From: an uncultured Pelagibacteraceae bacterium
GTDB lineage: Bacteria; Pseudomonadota; Alphaproteobacteria; Pelagibacterales; Pelagibacteraceae
Length of the DNA: 40,898 nt
Direction of reading: 5' to 3'
Assembly: GCA_902596045.1 (NCBI GenBank)
Contig: CACJSJ010000009.1
Coordinates: 1 to 40,898, forward strand
The notes beneath the pieces were generated by a model. That model saw only the letters and a list, made by a program, of their open reading frames with translations. It was not told the origin of the DNA and ran no database searches. The first letter of the stretch is position 1. Each line of letters begins with the position of its first letter. Of this stretch, positions 33,300 through 40,898 are shown piece by piece. The position numbers and the translations under genes are program-made.

Positions 33300-34756
33300 C
33301 TTAAAGCGTTAATTAAGGCTTTGGCTTTATTAACTGTTTCTTCATATTCATTGTTAGGTTTGCTGTCAGCAACAATTCCAGCTCCTGCTTGAACATAAAA
33401 TTTTTTATTTTTAGCTACTGCTGTTCTTAAAGCTATACAAGTATCAAATTCACCATTTGCTGAAAAATATCCAATTCCCCCAGCATAAACTTTTCTTTTA
33501 GTTATTTCTAGTTCATCAATAATTTCCATTGCTCTAATTTTTGGAGCACCTGAGACTGTTCCAGCAGGAAACCCTGCTAGTAATGATTTAAATTTTGAAA
33601 ATTTCTTATTATATTTCCCAATTACATTAGAAACAATATGCATAACATGTGAATATTTTTCAATAATAAAACTTTCAGTAACTTTAACAGAGTTAATTTT
33701 AGATACTTTTCCAGCATCATTTCTTCCTAAATCTAGAAGCATTAAATGCTCAGATAATTCTTTTTTATCTTGAAGAAGATCTTTTTCATAAAAACGATCT
33801 TCTTTTAACGTTTTGCCACGTGGTCTTGTTCCAGCAATTGGTCTTACAGTAATTTTGTTATCTCTTAGTCTCACTAATATTTCTGGGCTTGCACCAATAA
33901 TTTGAAAGTCGTTGAAGTTAAAGAAAAACATAAAAGGTGAGGGGTTTGTAACTCTAAGCTTTTTATAGATATCTATTGGTCTTTTTGTCAACTTAGCTTC
34001 AAATCTTTGACTTAAAACTACTTGAAAAATATCACCCAATTTTATGTATTTTTTAGCCTTATTAACCATAGCTAAAAATCTATTTTTAGATGTGTTTGAT
34101 TTAACTCTTATATCTTTAATCTTTTGATTTTGCTTAGTACCAAGATTTTTAATTGATGACTGTATGATCAATCTAAATAAATCAGTTTTAATATTGTCAT
34201 ATTTTTTTTGATAATCTTTAATTTTTTCATCTTGAAAAATGTTACTTATAAAAAACATTTCTTTTTTTAAATTGTCATGAATAACAAGAGTCCTAGGACG
34301 CAAAAGTCTTACGTCTGGTAAATTCAGATCATTTTTACATTTATTAGGAATTTTTTCGATGTACCTGATTGAGTCATAAGAAAAATACCCCGAAATAAGA
34401 GAGCAAATCTTAGGTAAATTCTTTGGAGTCTCAAACTTAAATTCTTCAATTATTTTTTCAATTAATTGATTTGGCTTGTCTTTTAATTTTTTTTTTTTAT
34501 TATTTTCAATCAAGTATGAAGTATTGTTATTAAATTCCCAAATTTTATCAGGATCTTTACCAAATATAGTATACCTACCCTTTATTTTACCCTTTTCTAC
34601 AGACTCAAAAATAAAACTATTTTTTTCCTCTAAGAAATTATTAATTAAGTTTAAAACCTCAGCATCATTTTTTACCTTTTTTGAGGTATATATTATTTGA
34701 TTTTTTTTGCTTTTGTGTCGAAATCTAAAATCTTTATAGCTTCGATTTATTATCAT
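33296..34756 (-). CDS. trpE: Anthranilate synthase component I
   Basis: Makes anthranilate from chorismate and ammonia, the first committed step to tryptophan. The tryptophan feedback site is recognisable as FIFESVEKGKIKGRYTIFG near residues 48-66 (family LLES). The chorismate-binding core includes YIKLGDIFQVVLSQRF, NPSPFMFFF, GASPEILVRL, RPIAGTRPRGKT, LLDLGRNDAGKVS, HVMHIVSNV and FPAGTVSGAPKIRAMEIID. Length is 486 residues. The Leu-Glu-Ser-like element and the neighbouring trpG, trpD and trpC favour TrpE over PabB. It overlaps the upstream ppiD-like gene by 4 bases, leaving no room for a trp leader peptide or attenuator. Confidence 0.95.
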   Translation of the reverse strand: MIINRSYKDFRFRHKSKKNQIIYTSKKVKNDAEVLNLINNFLEEKNSFIFESVEKGKIKGRYTIFGKDPDKIWEFNNNTSYLIENNKKKKLKDKPNQLIEKIIEEFKFETPKNLPKICSLISGYFSYDSIRYIEKIPNKCKNDLNLPDVRLLRPRTLVIHDNLKKEMFFISNIFQDEKIKDYQKKYDNIKTDLFRLIIQSSIKNLGTKQNQKIKDIRVKSNTSKNRFLAMVNKAKKYIKLGDIFQVVLSQRFEAKLTKRPIDIYKKLRVTNPSPFMFFFNFNDFQIIGASPEILVRLRDNKITVRPIAGTRPRGKTLKEDRFYEKDLLQDKKELSEHLMLLDLGRNDAGKVSKINSVKVTESFIIEKYSHVMHIVSNVIGKYNKKFSKFKSLLAGFPAGTVSGAPKIRAMEIIDELEITKRKVYAGGIGYFSANGEFDTCIALRTAVAKNKKFYVQAGAGIVADSKPNNEYEETVNKAKALINALR

Positions 34757-36168
34757 TTAAAATAATTTTCAACATTGTTAATGGCAACTTTATTTATATC
34801 AACGTTATATTTGTCATTAAGAAAAATATCATATGATTTTAAAATACTATTTTTAATATTAGTATTCTGGTTGGTAGTATATTCTTTTAATTTACTTTCA
34901 GTAACTTCAGTTTGATTTAGTTTTTTTTTTATTTTTGCTAAATAAATTTTACTCTTATCATCATTTATTAAAGTAAATGAATTTAATGGTAATGAGTAAA
35001 GAAGTTCTACAGCTTTAATTTCAAATTTTTTATTATCTTTTATAGAATTTAATATTAAATTATTAATTTTATTATTTCCCATTTCAACAAAATTCATATT
35101 ATTAAAATTTCCTTCTTCAATTTTTTTAATTAATTTTTTGTTATATTCATATTTATTTTTTTCATATATAAGCCCTAAGATTTCTTCTTTTAAAACAGAG
35201 TCATTTAAATCAGGTGCACGTTCTTCAGATTTTGTAATTTTGTAAAGAATATAATCATCACCATTTTCTAAGATATCAAAATCAATATTTCTTACTTCAA
35301 ATATTTTTTTCTCAATATCACTCTTATCATATGTATATCTAAAATCTGAGACTTGAATTTTCTTAATATCAGTATTTCTTAAAATTGAGTCTAAATCCAA
35401 GTTATTTGATATATCTATTTCTATTTGATCAATTTTATCAAAAAAAGTTTGATTAAACTCGTTAACACCTATCAAATTTTGAGGATTGATTATAGCATAA
35501 TTAAAATCGATATATTCGATCTTAATTTTTTCCTTGTTATCATTAAGAAATTTCTCTAATTCTAAAGTAGTAATTTGACTTTTTTTTTTATAAAAATTAT
35601 CTAATTCAAAGAACTCTATTTCCAACTTTGTATTTTCTTTTTCAAAAAGTTTTTTGGCCAAAAATCGAGGAGTAGTTGTACCAGCACCTATAAAATCAAA
35701 CAATTTCTTTTGAAGCTCTCTATCTTTTAATCTTTTTTCAAATATTGGAGCCGAGATATTATTTTCTAATAAAAATTTTTCATACTTGATTCTTTGGAAT
35801 ATATTATTTTCATCTACAAAATTTTTATTAGATTTTATCTTTTTTGATATAGATTTTTCAGAGAAGTTAATATTAAAATCTTTAATTTCCAAATCTAACA
35901 ATGTTGTTGAAACTAAACCTGATAATAATTCCTCAATTACATTATCGTCTAAGTTATCCTTTATTACTTTTTGAGAAATTCCAGTTTGATTTAAATAATT
36001 GATAAAGTCTTTTGTGGTGATATTTGTTTTATTTATTTTTGCAATATTGTTTTGATTATTAGATAAAAAACCTCCACCAAATCCACCAAAACCAAAGGCA
36101 ATAATAATAATTATTATTAGTACTACTGCACCAATTTTATTTTTATTAATATATTTTCCGATACTCAT
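34753..36168 (-). CDS. ppiD: PpiD/SurA-like membrane-anchored periplasmic chaperone lacking a clear PPIase domain
   Basis: Probable inner-membrane-anchored folding factor for exported proteins. A single N-terminal membrane helix (about residues 12-34, with a glycine/phenylalanine-rich end) is followed by a SurA_N-like helical domain (about 40-190), including TTKDFINYLNQTG and the GAGTTTPRFLAKKLFEKEN segment typical of PpiD. At 471 residues it is about 150 shorter than E. coli PpiD. I cannot find the parvulin-domain landmarks (an HIL near its start or a GGxLG-type core). It is encoded directly upstream of trpE with a 4-base overlap, a position I associate with ppiD in alphaproteobacteria. Confidence 0.75.
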   Translation of the reverse strand: MSIGKYINKNKIGAVVLIIIIIIAFGFGGFGGGFLSNNQNNIAKINKTNITTKDFINYLNQTGISQKVIKDNLDDNVIEELLSGLVSTTLLDLEIKDFNINFSEKSISKKIKSNKNFVDENNIFQRIKYEKFLLENNISAPIFEKRLKDRELQKKLFDFIGAGTTTPRFLAKKLFEKENTKLEIEFFELDNFYKKKSQITTLELEKFLNDNKEKIKIEYIDFNYAIINPQNLIGVNEFNQTFFDKIDQIEIDISNNLDLDSILRNTDIKKIQVSDFRYTYDKSDIEKKIFEVRNIDFDILENGDDYILYKITKSEERAPDLNDSVLKEEILGLIYEKNKYEYNKKLIKKIEEGNFNNMNFVEMGNNKINNLILNSIKDNKKFEIKAVELLYSLPLNSFTLINDDKSKIYLAKIKKKLNQTEVTESKLKEYTTNQNTNIKNSILKSYDIFLNDKYNVDINKVAINNVENYFK

Positions 36169-36226
36169 TTAAGCTCTATTTATGTATTGATCTGTAAAAA
36201 CAAATCTATAGATTAAAAATAGAATT
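36169..36226. promoter_or_regulatory. Divergent promoter region between the ppiD-trp operon and tpiA
   Basis: The 58-base gap is the only place from which both the ppiD-trpEGDC transcript (leftward) and the tpiA-secG transcript (rightward) can start inside non-coding DNA. For tpiA, TTGATC (36187-36192) and TAGATT (36209-36214) are 16 bases apart, with four of six matches each. No convincing leftward pair was found. No operator palindrome is evident. Confidence 0.4.
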
Positions 36227-36967
36227 ATGACAAATAAATATATGTATTTTGTAGCTAATTGGAAAATGTTTGGAAACTTAAAATCAATAAATACATTGGA
36301 TAAAGTTATTAAATTTTCAAAATCTAAAGAAATTAAGAAGGGACGATTAATTTATTGTCCTCCATACACTTTAATAACCTCTTTTTTCAAAAAATTTGAA
36401 AATTGTTTAATTGATATTGGTGGGCAAAATTGTCATGAAAGTGATGATTACGGTGCACATACAGGTTTTATAAATTCAAGAATGTTAAAAAGCATAGGGG
36501 CAAATTATGTTATATTAGGACATTCCGAAAATAGAATTAAAGGAGAAACAGACAAACTTATTAATTTAAAAATTAGAAGTGCTATTAAAGCAAAATTAAA
36601 AGTTATATTTTGTATTGGCGAAACATTAAAAGAAAAAAATAGTGGTAAAACTAATTCAATTTTATCAAAACAAATAAAATTTGGTTTAGATAAGGTTAAA
36701 AAAAAGTCTAATATATTTATTGCATATGAACCTGTCTGGTCTATTGGTACTGGTAAAATTCCAAAATCTAAAGAACTTCAGCAAACAGTAGAATTTATTA
36801 AGAAAAAGTTTAAAGGTAAATTACCAAAAATTTTATATGGAGGATCTGTTAATCCTAAAAATATAAATGATTTAAAAAAGATTAGTAGTCTAGATGGTTT
36901 TTTAATTGGAGGAGCATCACAAAGCTCAAAAAAATTTATTGATATAGTTAAAAAAACCTTTAATTAG
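36227..36967 (+). CDS. tpiA: Triosephosphate isomerase
   Basis: Interconverts dihydroxyacetone phosphate and glyceraldehyde 3-phosphate in glycolysis and gluconeogenesis. The catalytic residues are visible: Lys in VANWKMFGN (about residue 13), His in ILGHSENR (about 98) and Glu in IAYEPVWSIGTGK (about 169), with the mobile loop following. ILYGGSVNPKN and LIGGAS close the phosphate site. The common GHSERR reads GHSENR here. Length is 246 residues. Its start is the first ATG of the rightward operon, and secG follows after 5 bases. Confidence 0.97.
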   Translation: MTNKYMYFVANWKMFGNLKSINTLDKVIKFSKSKEIKKGRLIYCPPYTLITSFFKKFENCLIDIGGQNCHESDDYGAHTGFINSRMLKSIGANYVILGHSENRIKGETDKLINLKIRSAIKAKLKVIFCIGETLKEKNSGKTNSILSKQIKFGLDKVKKKSNIFIAYEPVWSIGTGKIPKSKELQQTVEFIKKKFKGKLPKILYGGSVNPKNINDLKKISSLDGFLIGGASQSSKKFIDIVKKTFN

Positions 36968-36972
36968 TCCGC

Positions 36973-37272
36973 ATGGAAAATATTTTATTAGTATTAAATA
37001 TCGTATTTGCAATTATTCTTGTTTTACTGGTTTTAATGCAAAAATCAGAGGGTGGAGCTCTCGGTATAGGAGTTTCACAAGAAAATTTAATGTTTTCTAA
37101 AACAGCAGGAAATTTTATGACTAAAGCTACAGCAGTTGTAGCAACATTATTCATAATTTGCAGTCTTGCCTTAACTATTGTATCGCGAGGAGAGCTTACC
37201 CCAACTAATTCAGTTTTAGATACCATAGAGGAAAAAGCTGAAGATACTCCATCAATTCCAGAAAATAACTAA
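36973..37272 (+). CDS. secG: Protein-export membrane protein SecG
   Basis: Accessory subunit of the SecYEG translocon. The 99-residue protein has two membrane helices (about residues 4-22 and 52-70) joined by the conserved cytoplasmic loop LVLMQKSEGGALGIGVSQ. An acidic C-terminal tail (EEKAEDTPSIPENN) follows. The position between tpiA and pyrG is the usual alphaproteobacterial one. The opposite strand also carries an open frame over this gene, but SecG features and codon context fit only this strand. Confidence 0.95.
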   Translation: MENILLVLNIVFAIILVLLVLMQKSEGGALGIGVSQENLMFSKTAGNFMTKATAVVATLFIICSLALTIVSRGELTPTNSVLDTIEEKAEDTPSIPENN

Positions 37273-37279
37273 TTAATAC

Positions 37280-37308
37280 TTTTCAATTCTTTTTTTATTC
37301 GCTATAAG
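37280..37308 (+). promoter_or_regulatory. Possible promoter for pyrG with almost no leader
   Basis: TTTTCA (37280-37285) and TATAAG (37303-37308) are separated by 17 bases in the 44-base gap after secG. A start about 7 bases downstream of the -10 would fall within a few bases of the pyrG ATG at 37317. A run of seven T (37290-37296), preceded by GAAAA (37261-37265) and TTTTC (37280-37284) that could pair weakly, might instead belong to a poor terminator for secG. Both readings are tentative. Confidence 0.3.
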
Positions 37309-37316
37309 ATAATTCC

Positions 37317-38933
37317 ATGGCGCGATATATATTTGTCACGGGCGGCGTGGTTTCATCATTAGGTAAAGGATTGTCATCTGCTTCTTTAGCATATTTGCTA
37401 AAATCTCAAGGTTACAAAGTTAGATTAAGAAAAATGGATCCGTACTTGAATGTTGATCCAGGCACAATGAGTCCATTTCAACATGGAGAAGTTTTTGTAA
37501 CTGATGATGGAGCAGAAACAGATTTAGATCTTGGTCATTATGAAAGATTCACAAATATATCTTCAAAAAAATCAGACAATATTACAACTGGTCGTATTTA
37601 TAGCGATATAATAAAAAAAGAAAGACAGGGAGGATATCTTGGAAAGACAGTTCAAGTAATTCCTCATATTACAGATAGAATTAAAGAGTTTATTAAAAAA
37701 GATATTTCCAGTGAAGATTTTGTTATTTGTGAAATTGGTGGAACTGTTGGTGATATTGAAAGTTTACCATTTGTAGAAGCAATAAGACAATTTTCAAATG
37801 AACATGGTAAGTCAAAAACATTATTTATTCATTTAACTTTTGTTCCTTTTTTAAAATCCTCTGATGAAATAAAAACAAAACCCACGCAACATTCTGTAAA
37901 AGAATTAAGAAGCATAGGTATTCAGCCAGACATAATTATTTGTAGGTCACAACAGTCAATACCATTGGATCAAAAGAAAAAAATATCTTTATTTTGTAAT
38001 GTTCCAATTGATAATGTAATTGAAACAGTTGATGTAAGAACGATCTATGAAGCACCGATTAGCTTTTTTAATCAAAAACTTGATAAACAAGTTTTAAAAT
38101 ATTTTAAACTTAAATCCAGAAAAAGACCAAATCTACTTCCATGGAAAAAAATAACAAAAATTTCTTTAAATACAAAAAAATCAGTTAATATTGCAATAAT
38201 AGGTAAATATGTGAATTTAAAAGATGCTTATAAATCTTTAGATGAAGCCTTAATTCATGGAGGTATTTCCAATAAAGTTAAAGTAAACTTAGTAAGAATT
38301 GAATCAGATAAGCTTAAAGCTAATCAAATTAGAAAAAAACTTAAAAATGTTTCAGGTTTATTAATACCAGGTGGTTTTGGAAAAAGAGGAACAGAAGGTA
38401 AAATTTCTGCAATTAAATATGCAAGAGAAAACAAGATACCATTCCTTGGTATTTGTTTTGGAATGCAAATGGCAATAATTGAATTTGCTCGTAATAAATT
38501 AAAAATTAAAAGAGCTGGCTCTAGTGAATTAGATAAAAATTGTTATCCAGTTATTGGATTAATTAATGAGTGGGATAAAAATGGCAAAATCATTAAAGGT
38601 ACAGATAAAGAATTAGGTGGAACTATGAGATTAGGCTTATACGAAGCTAAATTAAGAAACAATTCTGCCATAAAAAAGATTTATAAATCTAATTCAATTA
38701 AAGAAAGACACAGACATAGATATGAAGTTAACAATAATTTGAAAAATGAATTTGAAAGAAAGGGATTAATTTTTTCAGGGATGTCACCAGACAATAATTT
38801 ACCAGAAATAATAGAACTTAAAAATCACCCATGGTTTATAGGGGTTCAGTTTCATCCAGAATTTAAATCTAGACCTTTAACCCCACATCCATTATTCTCA
38901 TCTTTTATCAAAGCAGCAAAAAATCATAAATGA
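37317..38933 (+). CDS. pyrG: CTP synthase
   Basis: Makes CTP from UTP with glutamine nitrogen. The amidoligase domain (about residues 1-265) opens RYIFVTGGVVSSLGKGLSSA, with the ATP P-loop, then RKMDPYLNVDPGTMSPFQHGEVFVTDDG and ICEIGGTVGDIESLPF. The glutaminase domain (about 290-538) has the nucleophile Cys380 in LGICFGMQM and the His-Glu pair in VQFHPEFKSRP, plus LIPGGFGKRG. Length is 538 residues, normal. No Shine-Dalgarno sequence is visible before the ATG. It overlaps kdsA by 4 bases. CTP made here feeds CdsA and CMP-KDO formation. Confidence 0.98.
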   Translation: MARYIFVTGGVVSSLGKGLSSASLAYLLKSQGYKVRLRKMDPYLNVDPGTMSPFQHGEVFVTDDGAETDLDLGHYERFTNISSKKSDNITTGRIYSDIIKKERQGGYLGKTVQVIPHITDRIKEFIKKDISSEDFVICEIGGTVGDIESLPFVEAIRQFSNEHGKSKTLFIHLTFVPFLKSSDEIKTKPTQHSVKELRSIGIQPDIIICRSQQSIPLDQKKKISLFCNVPIDNVIETVDVRTIYEAPISFFNQKLDKQVLKYFKLKSRKRPNLLPWKKITKISLNTKKSVNIAIIGKYVNLKDAYKSLDEALIHGGISNKVKVNLVRIESDKLKANQIRKKLKNVSGLLIPGGFGKRGTEGKISAIKYARENKIPFLGICFGMQMAIIEFARNKLKIKRAGSSELDKNCYPVIGLINEWDKNGKIIKGTDKELGGTMRLGLYEAKLRNNSAIKKIYKSNSIKERHRHRYEVNNNLKNEFERKGLIFSGMSPDNNLPEIIELKNHPWFIGVQFHPEFKSRPLTPHPLFSSFIKAAKNHK

Positions 38934-39757
38934 GTAACAAAAAAGTAAATTGTGGAAATATAGAGATTTCAAATAATAAGAAGATTTGTATCATAGCTGG
39001 ACCTTGTCAGCTTGAAACAGAGCAACATGCCATGGATATGGCAGGCAAAATACAAGAAATTACTCAAAAATTTGGTCTTGGATTTATTTATAAAACATCT
39101 TTTGATAAAGCGAACAGAACTAGTTTAAAAGGAAAAAGAGGAGCAGGCTTAGATGCTTCGTTACCAGTTTTTGATAAAATTAAAAAAGAATTAAAAGTTC
39201 CAATTTTAACCGACATTCATAATTCTGAACAATGCTCACTTGTTGCAAACCATGTTGACGTTTTGCAAATACCTGCCTTTTTATGCAGACAAACTGATCT
39301 ATTAATTGCTGCAGCAAAAACAAATAAAATTATTAATGTAAAAAAAGGCCAGTTCTTAGCGCCTTGGGATATGGTTAACGTTACAAAGAAAATTTCTGAT
39401 TCTGGTAATGAGAATATTTTAGTTACCGAGAGGGGAGCTAGTTTTGGATATAATACTTTAGTTTCAGATATGAGATCTTTACCCATTATGGCAAAAAATG
39501 GTTATCCAGTTATATTTGATGCCACGCATTCAGTTCAACAACCAGGAGGTCAAGGAGAGACGTCTGGTGGACAAAGAGAATTTGTAGAGCATTTAGCAAG
39601 GGCTGCAGTCGCAGTAGGAGTAGCAGGAGTTTTTATAGAAACTCATCAAGATCCTGATAACGCGCCATCAGATGGTCCTAATATGGTACCTTTAAATAAA
39701 TTAGAAAATTTATTAAAGCAACTTAACGATATAGATAATTTAATTAAAAGCCAGTGA
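38930..39757 (+). CDS. kdsA: 3-deoxy-8-phosphooctulonate (KDO-8-phosphate) synthase
   Basis: Condenses phosphoenolpyruvate and arabinose 5-phosphate to KDO 8-phosphate for the LPS inner core. The TIM barrel shows IAGPCQLETEQHAMDMAGKI, YKTSFDKANRTSLKGKRGAG, PILTDIHNSEQC, VLQIPAFLCRQTDLL, VKKGQFLAPWDM, TERGASFGYNTLVSDMRSLP, FDATHSVQQPGGQGETSGGQ and FIETHQDPDNAPSDGPN. Length is 275 residues. It overlaps pyrG by 4 bases and the eno GTG start by 4 bases. Its presence implies a KDO-containing lipid A core, consistent with the lpx genes in this window. Confidence 0.97.
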   Translation: MSNKKVNCGNIEISNNKKICIIAGPCQLETEQHAMDMAGKIQEITQKFGLGFIYKTSFDKANRTSLKGKRGAGLDASLPVFDKIKKELKVPILTDIHNSEQCSLVANHVDVLQIPAFLCRQTDLLIAAAKTNKIINVKKGQFLAPWDMVNVTKKISDSGNENILVTERGASFGYNTLVSDMRSLPIMAKNGYPVIFDATHSVQQPGGQGETSGGQREFVEHLARAAVAVGVAGVFIETHQDPDNAPSDGPNMVPLNKLENLLKQLNDIDNLIKSQ

Positions 39758-40898
39758 GTAAAATTATTAAAGTTAAGTCAAGACAAGTTTACGATAGCAG
39801 GGGGAATCCTACAGTAGAAGCTGAAGTTTATACATCGGGCTCAAGTGCATCTGCGATCTGTCCCTCTGGGGCATCAACAGGAACTTATGAAGCTTTTGAA
39901 AAAAGGGATAAAAATAATAAAAGATATCTTGGTAAAAGTGTACTAAATGCAGTTAATTTAATTAATACAAAAATTTCAAAAAAATTAAAAGGTTACAGTG
40001 TTCATGATCAAGAGAGAATAGACACTTTAATGATAAATTTAGATGGCACAAAACAAAAAACCAAATTAGGTGCAAATGCAATTTTAGCAGTCTCAATGGC
40101 TGTTAAAAAATTATCAGCTAAAATAAAAAAAATTCCTTTATATAAAAGTTTTTTAATTAAAAAAAATTTTCAGTTACCATATCCATTAATGAACATAATA
40201 AATGGTGGTGCCCATGCTAATAATGGTCTCAGAATTCAAGAATTTATGATTAGACCAGATAAAGCAAAAAGCTTTACTGAAGCTATGAGAATATGTTTTC
40301 TAGTAATTAAAAATTTAAGTAAATTAATAAAAGAAAAAGGTCTTTCCACTTCAGTAGGTGACGAAGGTGGTTTTGCACCAATGATAAGTAGCAATACCCA
40401 AGCACTTAACTTGATAGTTTTGGCAATTAAAAAATCTGGTTTTGTTAATGGAAGAGATGTTTCTATTTGTTTGGATGTTGCAGCAAATGAATTATATAGA
40501 AAAAGTAAATATTCAATACATTCCAAAAGTTATATTTCAGTAAAAAAATCAATTTTAGAATATAAAAAGATAATTAAGAAATATAAGATTAAATCAATTG
40601 AGGATCCTTTTGCTGAAAATGATTGGCAAGCATGGAATAAATTAATGAGATCAATTAAAAATGTGCAAATTGTTGGAGACGATTTATATGTTACAAATCT
40701 TGAGAGATTAAAAAAAGGTTTTTTAAATATTTCCTCTAATGCAATTTTAATAAAATTAAACCAAATAGGAACAGTATCAGAAACAATTGATGTTATTAGA
40801 TTTGCTCAAGCAATAGGTTATAAAACTGTTATTTCACACAGATCAGGGGACAGCGAGGATACGTTTATAGCAGATTTATCAGTGGGAACTAATTCAAA
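39754..40898 (+). CDS. eno: Enolase (3'-truncated by window edge, GTG start)
   Basis: Dehydrates 2-phosphoglycerate to phosphoenolpyruvate, which KdsA also uses. The frame runs from a GTG overlapping the kdsA stop as GTGA and is open to the window end, showing 381 of about 420 expected residues. The start MSKIIKVKSRQVYDSRGNPT matches the family N-terminus. ICPSGASTGTYEAFEKRD, LDGTKQKTKLGANAILAVS, NGGAHANNGLRIQEFMI and VGDEGGFAP (catalytic-type Glu204) follow. Metal ligands are in LDVAANE, SIEDPFAENDW and VGDDLYVTN. Catalytic-type Lys334 is in ILIKLNQIG, and SHRSGDSEDTFIADLSVGT is the last block seen. Confidence 0.95.
   Translation, partial: MSKIIKVKSRQVYDSRGNPTVEAEVYTSGSSASAICPSGASTGTYEAFEKRDKNNKRYLGKSVLNAVNLINTKISKKLKGYSVHDQERIDTLMINLDGTKQKTKLGANAILAVSMAVKKLSAKIKKIPLYKSFLIKKNFQLPYPLMNIINGGAHANNGLRIQEFMIRPDKAKSFTEAMRICFLVIKNLSKLIKEKGLSTSVGDEGGFAPMISSNTQALNLIVLAIKKSGFVNGRDVSICLDVAANELYRKSKYSIHSKSYISVKKSILEYKKIIKKYKIKSIEDPFAENDWQAWNKLMRSIKNVQIVGDDLYVTNLERLKKGFLNISSNAILIKLNQIGTVSETIDVIRFAQAIGYKTVISHRSGDSEDTFIADLSVGTNS

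Noticed and set aside
36960-37226. 88-codon open frame on the - strand opposite secG
   Set aside because: The + strand frame has the SecG loop and two membrane helices at the conserved position; the opposite frame has no such features.
1-40898. Search by eye for mobile elements, prophage genes, defence systems, tRNA or rRNA
   Set aside because: Every stretch over 130 bases is accounted for by recognised core genes; no transposase, integrase, repeat-spacer pattern or tRNA-like cloverleaf was seen.

Overview
This window is 40.9 kb of a very AT-rich, tightly packed alphaproteobacterial core genome. Gene content and order point to a streamlined marine member of the SAR11 clade (Pelagibacterales, 'Candidatus Pelagibacter'-like). 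The assignment rests on alphaproteobacterial gene order (nuoH-N / birA / coaX / rnj / DUF1467 / proS / lolC / lolD / dnaE; rpsB / tsf / frr / uppS / cdsA / dxr / bamA / lpx; trpEGDC-lexA-gltX; tpiA / secG / pyrG / kdsA / eno), on lysine-, asparagine- and isoleucine-rich proteins, and on extreme compaction. I count 40 protein genes, and only about 430 bases (roughly 1%) lie outside them. No stretch of 300 bases lacks a gene. I see no rRNA, tRNA, insertion sequence, prophage, CRISPR array or toxin-antitoxin pair.

Layout. (1) 1-7161, + strand: the distal part of the complex I operon, from a 5'-truncated nuoH through nuoI, J, K, L, M and N. (2) 7161-17002, + strand and contiguous: a catalytic-domain-only biotin ligase, type III pantothenate kinase, ribonuclease J, a small DUF1467 membrane protein, prolyl-tRNA synthetase, the LolC/LolD lipoprotein exporter and the replicative polymerase alpha subunit. 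(3) 17003-17131: the largest non-coding gap, a probable structured rpsB leader. (4) 17132-28783, + strand: translation factors (rpsB, tsf, frr), then isoprenoid, phospholipid and envelope genes (uppS, cdsA, dxr, bamA, skp, fabZ, lpxD, lpxA, lpxI, lpxB). (5) 28760-36168, - strand: gltX and lexA, then trpC, trpD, trpG, trpE and a PpiD-like chaperone. (6) 36227-end, + strand: tpiA, secG, pyrG, kdsA and a 3'-truncated eno with a GTG start.

How the parts fit: block 4 is an outer-membrane factory. UppS and Dxr supply polyprenyl carrier and its precursors, CdsA supplies CDP-diacylglycerol, FabZ supplies acyl chains, and LpxD/A/I/B make the lipid A disaccharide. BamA and Skp insert and chaperone outer-membrane proteins. 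KdsA in block 6 makes the KDO precursor used on lipid A, and LolCD in block 2 exports lipoproteins. Block 5 makes tryptophan from chorismate and carries the SOS repressor with a clear alphaproteobacterial SOS box.

I found no obviously new multi-gene system; this is a core-genome region. The points worth a second look are the rpsB leader, two interlocked convergent terminators in which each gene's terminator lies inside the other gene, a 22-bp perfect palindrome at the lpxD start, the lexA-gltX pairing under an SOS box, and genes missing from conserved positions (pyrH, rseP, comEC, moaC/moeA). Several enzymes also have unusual substitutions or truncations (UppS, CdsA, BirA, PpiD). Neighbourhood comparisons with other alphaproteobacteria are from memory, not from a search.
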